This document shows positions 34,914-43,253 of a stretch of DNA of 64,000 nucleotides, one piece after another. How positions within the stretch are numbered: position 1 is the stretch's first letter; each line of letters begins with the position of its first letter. Source of the DNA: Eubacteriales bacterium (GTDB taxonomy: Bacteria > Bacillota > Clostridia > Lachnospirales > Lachnospiraceae). Below the pieces are notes generated by a model that saw only the letters and a list, made by a program, of their open reading frames with translations, was not told where the DNA came from and made no database searches. The stretch lies in NCBI GenBank assembly GCA_030524175.1, contig JAUNHC010000025.1:17185-81184 (forward strand), in the 5' to 3' direction. The position numbers and the translations under genes were made by a program.

Positions 34914-36449
34914 CTATTCCTCTCTCACTGCCAATACCGCTATCCCTTCTTTTCCCGGCAGCTTCAGTTCAACAGTTCCGTTTACTCCGGTCAGAATAGT
35001 TTCTCTTGTCATCTCCCAGACATCAATGATCTCCACCCGGTAGCTCCCCGTGGATTGTAATTCCAGGGTTCCCACCGCAGTACAATGCCGCCCGTAATAG
35101 GCAAGGTAGGCATCCGTACCGCAATGTCCCGTAAATATCCGTACATCCCTGCAGATATTTTCCAGCATCCTCTCTGCCTCTGCTTTCGGCAGCTTCAGTA
35201 CCGCCCGGGTGAAATCCGTCTGCTCATCCTGATATGATCCACTGCGCATCCCCTCCAGCTTTTCCTTTGTCACAAAATCAAAGGGGACAGGCTCCAGCGC
35301 TCCCGGTAATTCATGAATTATCTTTTTTAAAAATCCGATTCTCTGCGGCGATTCTCCAACAAGGCAGCCGCCCTTTCCCCACCATAGCGTATCTGTATGG
35401 TTCATAAAGGTTTCCCCATGGGTGCCGTAACCGCCCATCACACAGCAAAGCCAGAAACGATTAACCAGTTCAAAGCCGGACAGATCTCCCCAATGACAGA
35501 AAATATTACCTTCATAGCCAAACTCATCAACCAATACAGGTTTGTGATAACGTTTCATCAGTGCTTCAACACTGGTCACATCCCCTTGTATTGAGCAATG
35601 CGTCACCTGGGGCCGGTCAAAATCATACATTTCCAGCATATGATGACAGCTCAGCATATGCCCATATACATCGTTCCTGTTGATAAAACTGTCAATAAAC
35701 TCCCAATCATCCTTTGTAAACGCCGTCATACAGTCATATTCATTTGCCAGACTCCACCATACATTGGAATACGCCGCGAAACGCGCCAGAAGATATGTGA
35801 GGTACGGCAGATACTCTTCTCGCGTCATCTGCGCAAATCCCCAATGGTCGTATGGATGGAACAGGATCAAATCCACCTCAACCCCATGACTGCCAAGCTT
35901 CTCAAGCATTTCTTCGAAGGCATCCCAGAATGCAAAACATGGACGATGAAAATCAAACGTGCCGTCCCCGCTCTTTTCAAATGCAAAGAATTGCGGTTCG
36001 TTCTCATTAAATATATAATGCTTAGGGAATACGCAGGTACGTAACTTATCAAAGGGTGAATCTAAAATTGATTGAATCGTTTGCTCAATTAATTCCTTTG
36101 ACTGGTGCATCATAGCATAGACCGTAGTCCCAAAGGGACGGCAGCTTGTACCATCCTCATACGCAAGGGCTGTGCCACATGGTCTGACTACCCCATGATG
36201 AACTTTGTCGCTGCATGGAATACACTCTTCCTCTCCCTCGGCAGTAAACAACCCTCGTATTTTCCACTGTACAGTTCCTGTCTCCTGGGGCAGGTAACGG
36301 ACGATATACTTGCCATTTCCCGCATAAAATCCGGAAACCGTTTTAACAGAATCACCGCAGCGAAATGTCGCTGCCAGATCAATAACCGATTGTGAGCCTT
36401 GGGGACTTTGACCCCAGAAGCTCAATTCAAACATCTGATATTGAACCAT
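34914..36449 (-). CDS. DUF5060-type putative glycoside hydrolase (copy 1)
   Basis: A 511-residue protein. An N-terminal DUF5060 beta domain (about 1-80; MFELSFWGQSP, GFYAGNGKYIVRYLPQETG) leads into a TIM barrel of the DUF4038/apiosidase-like group (about 100-430): CVFPKHYIFNENEP, ILFHPYDHWGF, the probable acid/base E237 in SLANEYD and the probable nucleophile E309 in LVDEFGYEG. A short C-terminal beta domain ends GKEGIAVLAV (DUF5605-like). It acts on an unknown glycan in the cytoplasm. A paralog of the same architecture is at 45650-47209. It is 16 bases downstream of the LplC-like permease gene. Confidence 0.85.
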   Translation of the reverse strand: MVQYQMFELSFWGQSPQGSQSVIDLAATFRCGDSVKTVSGFYAGNGKYIVRYLPQETGTVQWKIRGLFTAEGEEECIPCSDKVHHGVVRPCGTALAYEDGTSCRPFGTTVYAMMHQSKELIEQTIQSILDSPFDKLRTCVFPKHYIFNENEPQFFAFEKSGDGTFDFHRPCFAFWDAFEEMLEKLGSHGVEVDLILFHPYDHWGFAQMTREEYLPYLTYLLARFAAYSNVWWSLANEYDCMTAFTKDDWEFIDSFINRNDVYGHMLSCHHMLEMYDFDRPQVTHCSIQGDVTSVEALMKRYHKPVLVDEFGYEGNIFCHWGDLSGFELVNRFWLCCVMGGYGTHGETFMNHTDTLWWGKGGCLVGESPQRIGFLKKIIHELPGALEPVPFDFVTKEKLEGMRSGSYQDEQTDFTRAVLKLPKAEAERMLENICRDVRIFTGHCGTDAYLAYYGRHCTAVGTLELQSTGSYRVEIIDVWEMTRETILTGVNGTVELKLPGKEGIAVLAVREE

Positions 36450-36465
36450 AACATACCTCCATATT

Positions 36466-37353
36466 TCATCCCTTCACGCCGCCGATCACAATACCCTTCA
36501 CAAAGTATTTTTGAAGGAACGGATAAATGATCATTACGGGAAGAACGGCAATTACCGCTATCCCCATACGGATTCCGATCGTCGGCAGGTTTACCTTTGC
36601 GGCATCTGCTCCGAACATAGCCGCATTTCTGGAAAGAAATTCAATATTATTGATCATATTATTTAGAATCATCTGTACCGTATACAGATTCTGATCCTTC
36701 ACATAATAGAGACCGTTCATCCAGTCATTCCAGTAGTTTAATCCAACCATCAGCACAAGCGTTACGATCATAGGTTTCGAAAGCGGAAGGATGATTTTTG
36801 TCAAAACGCCAAGTTCACTGGCGCCGTCAAGCTTTGCAGCCTCGATCAATGCATCAGGAATGCTTGACGTAAAGAAAGACCGCATCATGATAACGTAAAA
36901 TGCATTCATCATCAAACTTGGAACTATGAGTGCCCATATGGTATTTTTGATATGAAAGATATTTGAATACATCATATAAGTCGGTACCAGTCCGCCGTTA
37001 AACAGCATGGTAAAAAACAGAATGAATGACAGGACTCCTCTGTAAGGCAGATCTCTTCTGGATAACGGATATGCAAACAGTATTGTAAGCGTCAGGTTAG
37101 ACAGCGTGCCTACAGCCGTAACAAGGATTGTCATACCGTAGCCCTTCAGAATAGTCTTGGCACTTTTGATCAAATAGGAATACGTTTCCAGACTGAAATG
37201 TTCCGGAATAAACCGGTATCCGTCTCTCGCCAAAGCGGCCTCTTCTGTAAAAGAAGCAGAAACCATCAGTATAAACGGAAGTACGCAGCACAATGTGAGT
37301 ATTATCATAAAAACATGCATCACCGTCTGCTGTACACGATCATGTTGAACCAT
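36466..37353 (-). CDS. Carbohydrate ABC transporter permease (LplC/CUT1 type)
   Basis: A 295-residue inner-membrane permease with about six membrane segments. The C-terminal half has the EAA loop EAAKLDGASELGVLTKIILPLSKPM (about residues 187-211), which contacts the ATPase. The opening QTVMHVFMIILTLCCVLPFILMVSASFT is typical of the LplC group for oligosaccharide uptake. It pairs with the LplB-like permease just upstream. No ATPase gene is in the window, as is common: a shared MsmX-type ATPase encoded elsewhere would power it. Confidence 0.93.
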   Translation of the reverse strand: MVQHDRVQQTVMHVFMIILTLCCVLPFILMVSASFTEEAALARDGYRFIPEHFSLETYSYLIKSAKTILKGYGMTILVTAVGTLSNLTLTILFAYPLSRRDLPYRGVLSFILFFTMLFNGGLVPTYMMYSNIFHIKNTIWALIVPSLMMNAFYVIMMRSFFTSSIPDALIEAAKLDGASELGVLTKIILPLSKPMIVTLVLMVGLNYWNDWMNGLYYVKDQNLYTVQMILNNMINNIEFLSRNAAMFGADAAKVNLPTIGIRMGIAVIAVLPVMIIYPFLQKYFVKGIVIGGVKG

Positions 37354-37370
37354 ATGTATTTCCCCCTCTC

Positions 37371-38297
37371 TTAGAACAATGCGTTGTCCTTATCAATTTT
37401 AGATACAACAAAGTTAGCCGTCAGTACCAGCAGGAAGCCGCAAATAGACTGGAAGAAGCCTGCTGCTGCCGATCTTCCGATGTCATTCAGTAAAATCAAT
37501 CCATTGTAAACATAAACATCAATTGTTGTGGTAACATCATATAATAAGCCGGAATTCATGGGCACCTGATAGAACAGACCGAAATCTGAATAGAATACAC
37601 GGCCTACTGCCAGCAAAGTCATCGTAATAATTGTCGGCCGAAGTCCCGGCAAAGTTACATGCCAGATGCGCTGCCATCTGGATGCGCCATCCACTACAGC
37701 CGCCTCATATAAGGAAGAATCAATACCAATCACTGTAGCGTAATAAATAATACTGTTATAACCAAAGCTTTTCCAAAGATTTACCAGCACCAGAATGAAG
37801 GGCCAGAATTTCGCCTGCATATACCAATTGATTTTATGATCTAATATAGAGTTATTGATAAAACCACTGTCTGCGCTCAAAAAGGCAAATACAATATAGC
37901 TTACCACTACCATGGAAATCAGATAAGGAATCAAAATAAAGGTCTGATATACCTTCTTCGATAATTTCCCTCGTACCTCATTGAGTATGATAGCTACTGC
38001 TATGGCAAAAACAGTTCCCGTGAGAATAAAAATAAAATTATATCCAAGTGTATTGCGTATGATCAGTCCCGCGTCCCGGGTGCTGAAGAGAAATTTGAAG
38101 TTGTCAAAACCGTTCCAGGGACTGTCCCAAATCCCTTTTGTATAGTCATATTTTTTAAAAGCAAGAGCCAGACCGCCAATGGGCAGATAATTATTGATCA
38201 GCAAATAGATAAGACCCGGTACCATCATCAGATACAGTCCCTTGTATCTGCGCAGCGTCCCGAATTTTTTCTTATGAACTTTTACACTCGTCTGCAT
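37371..38297 (-). CDS. Carbohydrate ABC transporter permease (LplB/CUT1 type)
   Basis: A 308-residue permease with about six membrane segments. YKGLYLMMVPGLIYLLINNYLPIGGLALAFKKYD near the start marks the LplB group. The EAA loop is EAAVVDGASRWQRIWHVTLPGLRPT (about residues 195-219). It forms a heterodimer with the LplC-like partner, whose gene lies 17 bases downstream, and would import an oligosaccharide delivered by the solute-binding protein whose gene lies upstream. An intercistronic hairpin lies just before this gene. Confidence 0.93.
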   Translation of the reverse strand: MQTSVKVHKKKFGTLRRYKGLYLMMVPGLIYLLINNYLPIGGLALAFKKYDYTKGIWDSPWNGFDNFKFLFSTRDAGLIIRNTLGYNFIFILTGTVFAIAVAIILNEVRGKLSKKVYQTFILIPYLISMVVVSYIVFAFLSADSGFINNSILDHKINWYMQAKFWPFILVLVNLWKSFGYNSIIYYATVIGIDSSLYEAAVVDGASRWQRIWHVTLPGLRPTIITMTLLAVGRVFYSDFGLFYQVPMNSGLLYDVTTTIDVYVYNGLILLNDIGRSAAAGFFQSICGFLLVLTANFVVSKIDKDNALF

Positions 38298-38323
38298 CTT
38301 TGCACCTCCCGAATTTTAGGTTG

Positions 38324-38361
38324 AAAAAGGCGACCGGTAAGCATTCACCGACCGCCTTTTT
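38324..38361 (-). terminator. Intra-operon attenuating hairpin after the solute-binding protein gene
   Basis: AAAAAGGCGACCGGT (38324-38338) pairs with ACCGACCGCCTTTTT (38347-38361), a 15-bp stem with two G-U pairs. On the minus strand it is followed by TTTTTC. It lies between the solute-binding protein gene and its permease genes, where partial termination or mRNA stabilisation commonly gives more binding protein than permease. Confidence 0.75.
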
Positions 38362-38398
38362 ATTTAAATGTTTATTTTCGGTTTTAATCCTCCGCCAT

Positions 38399-39856
38399 TT
38401 ATTTTTCTGCAAGAAATGCATCGAGCTGTGTTTGTGCTTCTTCCATAATTTCATAGAATCCGATAGACTCAAGCTCTGACTGAATGTTTGGAAGCACATC
38501 CTCAAGAGGGATACTTCCTGTGGTCACTGCGTCAAAATATTTTTCTTCCATATTTGCATAAGCAGTTACAAAATCTGTATACTTTGTTGTATCGAAAGAC
38601 CATCCAAAGTAAGGCGGAACCTCTACGCTTTCATTCCAGGAATCAAGGGCAGCCTTGTAATCATCCACAACTGCTGAGTCCTTCAGCGGAGCCAATGTAT
38701 AGTTTGGATACGTAGCAGATGCCACAAAACCGCCATACGGTGCGTTCTCAGTTGTCACTCCTTCCGGAAGAGCTGCACGCCCATCTTCATTATATACCCA
38801 GTGTTCGCCTTCCACACCATACATCAAAGTAGGAATCAATTCCTCGTCTGTATAGATTGCTTCAAGAAGCTTAAATGCTTCGTCCGGGTGTGCACTGTTA
38901 GAGCTGATACCATACTGGAGATTTCCGATATCTGTCGCCTGTGCCATCGGAGCAATAATATCACCGGAAACTACTGTATTCGGATACAATTTATCAAGCG
39001 GGTCAATATCCGCATTATGCAGACACGCAAACGCGGTACCTGCACCTACGAGATCAGAACCCTCCATTGTATTGCTGATGGCATCAGACATGATCAAGCC
39101 ATCATTGTACCATTTGTTTGTATAGGAGCAAAAGTCCTGGAAACCTTTGGATTCAAATACACTTTTCAGCTCTGTATCCCTGGGGGAATCTGTGTAAAGG
39201 AAGGATGCTCCCCCGACTGCTTTGCCCCAGGACTGACACCAGGTCATGTCTGCGCTTGACTGGGGAACAAGCGTCCACATATCCGGGTAAGCTTCATGCA
39301 CCTTATACAGTACCTCACCGAGGCTTTCCATATCTGTAATGGATGCCGGATCAATACCCATTTCCTCAACAATGTCCTTGTTCATAACAGCAACCTCTTT
39401 GCCGCCGTACTGATATTTCCGGACCACTCCATACATACGGTCATTAACCTTAGATGCGGAAAGCTCTGCCTCCGTAAACATTGTCTTAAACTCTTCAGAT
39501 GCGTTGTTGAAATAATCTGTGATATCAAGGAGCTGACCGTTATTTGCATAGTTTGCCAGTTTTCCAAACTCGTTAAAGTAGCATGTCACGTCCAGTTCAT
39601 CTGTAGTCATCGCCAGATTGATACTCTGCTCAAAATTCCCGATTTCAATGTATTGCAGATCAACCTGAATACCATACTTTTCAGCCAGATGCTCATTCAT
39701 CACTGCCTCTGTCTGGGCAATTGCCTCCTCTGAATAAGTTGCAAGAGACGGAATATACAGTGATACAGTCACCATTTTTTCTGCCGCAACCGGGGTTGCC
39801 AATGCTCCTGTCAACATTGCCGCACATAATGCTGTTGTTAAAAACCTTTTTTTCAT
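38399..39856 (-). CDS. Extracellular solute-binding protein of a carbohydrate ABC transporter (no clear lipobox)
   Basis: A 485-residue secreted binding protein of the family that works with LplB/LplC permeases. It begins MKKRFLTTALCAAMLTGALA and continues TPVAAEK. The only cysteine in the signal region (residue 11) is preceded by TAL, not a lipobox, and the likely cut is a type I site after PVAA. Most Gram-positive binding proteins are lipoproteins, so anchoring is unclear. The mature part has the two-lobe pattern (TVSLYIPSL; NKDIVEEMGIDP; GISSNSAHPDEAFKLLEAIY). A weak promoter may lie in the 120-base gap upstream. The substrate is presumably the glycan fragment degraded by the operon A enzymes. 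Confidence 0.9.
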   Translation of the reverse strand: MKKRFLTTALCAAMLTGALATPVAAEKMVTVSLYIPSLATYSEEAIAQTEAVMNEHLAEKYGIQVDLQYIEIGNFEQSINLAMTTDELDVTCYFNEFGKLANYANNGQLLDITDYFNNASEEFKTMFTEAELSASKVNDRMYGVVRKYQYGGKEVAVMNKDIVEEMGIDPASITDMESLGEVLYKVHEAYPDMWTLVPQSSADMTWCQSWGKAVGGASFLYTDSPRDTELKSVFESKGFQDFCSYTNKWYNDGLIMSDAISNTMEGSDLVGAGTAFACLHNADIDPLDKLYPNTVVSGDIIAPMAQATDIGNLQYGISSNSAHPDEAFKLLEAIYTDEELIPTLMYGVEGEHWVYNEDGRAALPEGVTTENAPYGGFVASATYPNYTLAPLKDSAVVDDYKAALDSWNESVEVPPYFGWSFDTTKYTDFVTAYANMEEKYFDAVTTGSIPLEDVLPNIQSELESIGFYEIMEEAQTQLDAFLAEK

Positions 39857-39976
39857 ATCTTTCCCCTTTCTCTACTTGTATCCTTTTTGTTTTGTTGTTC
39901 AAGGTCTGTTGTTCTTTACAAGTATTATTCTAATATGAACACATATGAAAAAATAGCTGTTTTGCGACCTGGAATA

Positions 39977-41542
39977 TCAATTTTCCGACTTCGGCATATT
40001 ATGATACTGTTTCCGGTAGTCAGTAGGTGTCAATCCTGTCGCCTTGCGGAATGTCTGTGTGAAATTCGTATAATTATCATAACCCACCTTTGAAGCCACA
40101 AGTGCTATGGGCATATTCGTATCTACCAACAACTTCCCCGCATAATCCATCTTCTGCTTCACAATATATTCCTTATATCCCATCCCCGTCTCCCTGCGAA
40201 ACATTCTGGAAAAATAATCTTCGTTCAAAAAGACATATTTGGCAGCTTCCCGCCTTGAAATCATTCGGTCCATATTTTCATCTAAATAGCGTAAAATCTC
40301 CTGTATCCGTTCCTGAACAGAAAAGGAGCTATTATCAGCTCTTTCTGAAATCAGCTCTCTATACCGCCGCAAACAGAAATCCACACCCTTGCTCAGTTCA
40401 TCAACAGAAGAATAGGAATGCAGCATTTTTTCGTATGTAAACGTATCTGTAAACAGTTCCGTAAGATTATGCTTCTGTTCATAACAGGCAATAGAGCATG
40501 ATTCCAGAAAAGCATGTATCAATTTCTGCATATAGCTCACCGTCAGATACCGGTCCTTTTGAGCGAAACGAAGAAGATTTGTAATCTGATTTTTTATCAG
40601 CTCTGTATCATTACGCAGCATCCAACGTCCCCATACAGCACTGTCCGGCTGGCGGATTTCATACGGTATGGCCGCGTCTACATGATATACCTCGTTCTTT
40701 TCCAAAATACGTCCTGCCTTAAAGGCCATAACCTGCCCGATGAGCTGTGGCAGCTCTTCACCTCCACACTGTCCCATATAAAGATTTTTTTCACCGATGT
40801 GCCCTTCACAGACAGACCAGATTCTGCTTTCCATAAATGACCGCTCGGGAATCATTCCGTTTCCATAAATTAGTATACCGATTTCTTCATCATTAAGTCG
40901 GCTGGCAACGGCAAATACTTCGCTGCCGTCAAGCATTGTTTTTTCCAGCTCGAGATTCAGCATTTCCTCCACTTCCTGACTGTCCGCCTCCCATATGCGG
41001 AGCAGGCAGGGCAAATACCACCAGCCCTCCCCTTCCGTATGAGAATCCCTCCGCCATTCATCCAACTGCCCAAACTGAGCCTTCTGATGGAACATAGAAA
41101 AAACATGATTTTTTAAAATGTTAGCAAGATTTGCATCATACTGACTGCTTTTATGAAGGATACTCTGCTTAGCTTCCAGCTTTCTGATGCATTTTTCCAG
41201 GGACTCTTCAATCGTTGCCATACTCGCAGGCTGAAGAATGTAATCAATCGCACCGTTGTGGATTGCTTTTTGGGCATACGTAAAATCTGCATGGGACGTG
41301 AGAAAAATGCAGGCGACGGACGGATATTCCTCCGCCACCCATTTCTGCAGTTCAATCCCATTCTCCCCCGGCATCTCAATATCCGCCAGCATAATATCGA
41401 TTTCCTCATCCGCCAGCACTTTTCTGGCCGCTGCAGCGCTGTTGGCTGTAAAAACACTATCTACCCGCAGTTTATTCCAATTTACAAGCTTTCTGGTAGC
41501 CTCCAGAATCTTTTCCTGATCATCTACAAGCAATACGTTCAT
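39977..41542 (-). CDS. YesN-like response regulator with AraC-type DNA-binding domain
   Basis: A 521-residue regulator. The receiver domain (1-120) has the acidic pair DD near residues 7-8, the phosphorylated Asp in MLADIEMPG (about residue 55), and T/S and K positions in FLTSHADF and the following helices. A long linker domain (about 130-400) leads to a C-terminal double HTH (about 415-515: ISRREAAKYVFLNEDYFSRMFRRETG; IALVASKVGYDNYTNFTQTF). It overlaps the end of the sensor kinase gene by 23 bases, implying coupled translation. It should activate the surrounding glycan-use operon in response to extracellular sugar. Confidence 0.93.
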   Translation of the reverse strand: MNVLLVDDQEKILEATRKLVNWNKLRVDSVFTANSAAAARKVLADEEIDIMLADIEMPGENGIELQKWVAEEYPSVACIFLTSHADFTYAQKAIHNGAIDYILQPASMATIEESLEKCIRKLEAKQSILHKSSQYDANLANILKNHVFSMFHQKAQFGQLDEWRRDSHTEGEGWWYLPCLLRIWEADSQEVEEMLNLELEKTMLDGSEVFAVASRLNDEEIGILIYGNGMIPERSFMESRIWSVCEGHIGEKNLYMGQCGGEELPQLIGQVMAFKAGRILEKNEVYHVDAAIPYEIRQPDSAVWGRWMLRNDTELIKNQITNLLRFAQKDRYLTVSYMQKLIHAFLESCSIACYEQKHNLTELFTDTFTYEKMLHSYSSVDELSKGVDFCLRRYRELISERADNSSFSVQERIQEILRYLDENMDRMISRREAAKYVFLNEDYFSRMFRRETGMGYKEYIVKQKMDYAGKLLVDTNMPIALVASKVGYDNYTNFTQTFRKATGLTPTDYRKQYHNMPKSEN

Positions 41543-43250
41543 TTGCTTCCTCCATCCTTACAGGCAAAAACACTTCACTGACTGCGCCGTCAGCATTGTC
41601 AAAAAACCAATTTACTTCCTCACCGTATTGTATTCTCATGCGGCTCAGCAGATTCGTAACCCCCACGCCAAGGCGTGAATCCCGGGATACCGCCTCCTGA
41701 TTAAGCATGCGTATCACTTCCTTTGGATATCCCGGCCCATTGTCATTTACCTTAATATCAAGATAATCTTTAAACTCCGTCCTTCTGTATTTCACACTGA
41801 TACGTATGACCAGAGTCTTATCCCCCATATCCCGGGCATATTTAACGGAATTTTCCACAAACGTCTGCAGACTCAGAAGGGGAATCTCTAAACCAAGCAC
41901 CGTCTCTTCTACTGCCATTTCACAAACCAAACCGCGTGATGTCATCAGCTTCTGAAGTTCTATATAATTACGTACGAACTCGCATTCTGAGCGGACTGTA
42001 ACCATTGTTAAATCCTTTTGCAGCAGATACCTCAAGTGGTTTGAAAGGCAGAGCAAAAATTGTTCCACATTTCCATATTCACCAAGCATTAACATACAGT
42101 ACGCGTTTTTGAGACAATTGGTATAAAAATGCGGGGCAAGCTGAAGCTGCAGGTACTGAAGCTGCGTTTTCTGTTTTTCCAGCTGCTCCTCGTAAGTACG
42201 GATCTTATATTGCTCAATCTCCCTTAACAAAACCTTCACTGTTTTCTGTACATTGTCAATTTCTTCTATACGGTTCTTTTCAGAAAACTCCACCTCCCAC
42301 TCACCGGCTTGAAGCTTCTGTAACGCCTCCGTCATGTCCTCAAGGGGATCTGTCATCTGCTCTGTTACAAGGCGGTAGATTCTGATCGCACAAAAAATCA
42401 GCAGGACCACAAATACCGCCAGCAATAGATGCAGCCAGTGAACATACAGCCACAAGCTTACAGGAATGATTTCCACAACAGACAGCTCGGCCGTCTCCAG
42501 TTCCCGCAGGTAAACAACCGTATTTCCTATCCTGTTTCTGCCTGGTGTCAGCTTCTCGCATTGTGCCGGTGTCAATTCCAACGGCTGGCCTGCAGTTTTA
42601 TAAAATTCGCCTTCATGGATGATCCCATATGCAGCTGTTTTTTCCAGCTCACCCGGCAGACCACGGTTTAAACGGACCAAACCGCCTATCACAGCAGTAT
42701 ATCTCTTTAGATAAATACTTAAATAAACGTTCTGCTCCGCAGCTAATATAGACTGACTATAGTTTCTGGTGATACTCTGAGCCACCGCCCTCCCGTTTTT
42801 GCGCAATGCCTCTTTTTCGTTAAATGATATCATATCATCCAGATAATACAGAAAGCTCTCAAGGTTATCATAGTATACGAACATACCATCCAGATTTCCA
42901 TTTGACTTCACCTGTATTTTAAAAAGGTTGCGCAGCGTATCCATATACTCACATTTTTCAGCTGATGAGCGATACTGGTCCAATCCTTGAAAGGCACTGT
43001 TAGTGGAATAGATCGACCCGGTGACATCATTGAGCTGTACAATGCTGTCATCCAATGATTGGGCATAAGCACTTAAGTCATCGATCCTTTTTCTATTGCT
43101 GTCATTCTGGTATTCCTGGATCAGGAAAGCCAAGATAACCACGATCACCATCACCACAGCAAACAACCCCCATAAAAGAAACCGTGAAATTTGTTTTTTA
43201 AGGCTGAACATCTTTTTTCCGTGCATCTGCGCCCTCACCTTCCTCCACAT
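41520..43250 (-). CDS. YesM-like sensor histidine kinase
   Basis: A 576-residue membrane kinase. TM1 (about residues 22-46) and TM2 (about 275-297, LLLAVFVVLLIFCAIRI) enclose an extracellular sensor of about 225 residues. A HAMP-like segment follows (MTDPLEDMTEALQKLQAGEWEVEF), then the His_kinase domain with the phosphorylated His in QLAPHFYTNCLKN and an ATPase domain with NDNGPG and LGVGVTNLLSRM. The ATG at 43250 starts 4 bases after the GH78 stop codon; an in-frame ATG at 43226, behind AAGGTGAGGG, is an alternative. It sits inside the operon it probably controls. Confidence 0.92.
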   Translation of the reverse strand: MWRKVRAQMHGKKMFSLKKQISRFLLWGLFAVVMVIVVILAFLIQEYQNDSNRKRIDDLSAYAQSLDDSIVQLNDVTGSIYSTNSAFQGLDQYRSSAEKCEYMDTLRNLFKIQVKSNGNLDGMFVYYDNLESFLYYLDDMISFNEKEALRKNGRAVAQSITRNYSQSILAAEQNVYLSIYLKRYTAVIGGLVRLNRGLPGELEKTAAYGIIHEGEFYKTAGQPLELTPAQCEKLTPGRNRIGNTVVYLRELETAELSVVEIIPVSLWLYVHWLHLLLAVFVVLLIFCAIRIYRLVTEQMTDPLEDMTEALQKLQAGEWEVEFSEKNRIEEIDNVQKTVKVLLREIEQYKIRTYEEQLEKQKTQLQYLQLQLAPHFYTNCLKNAYCMLMLGEYGNVEQFLLCLSNHLRYLLQKDLTMVTVRSECEFVRNYIELQKLMTSRGLVCEMAVEETVLGLEIPLLSLQTFVENSVKYARDMGDKTLVIRISVKYRRTEFKDYLDIKVNDNGPGYPKEVIRMLNQEAVSRDSRLGVGVTNLLSRMRIQYGEEVNWFFDNADGAVSEVFLPVRMEEANERIACR

Positions 43251-43253
43251 GTA

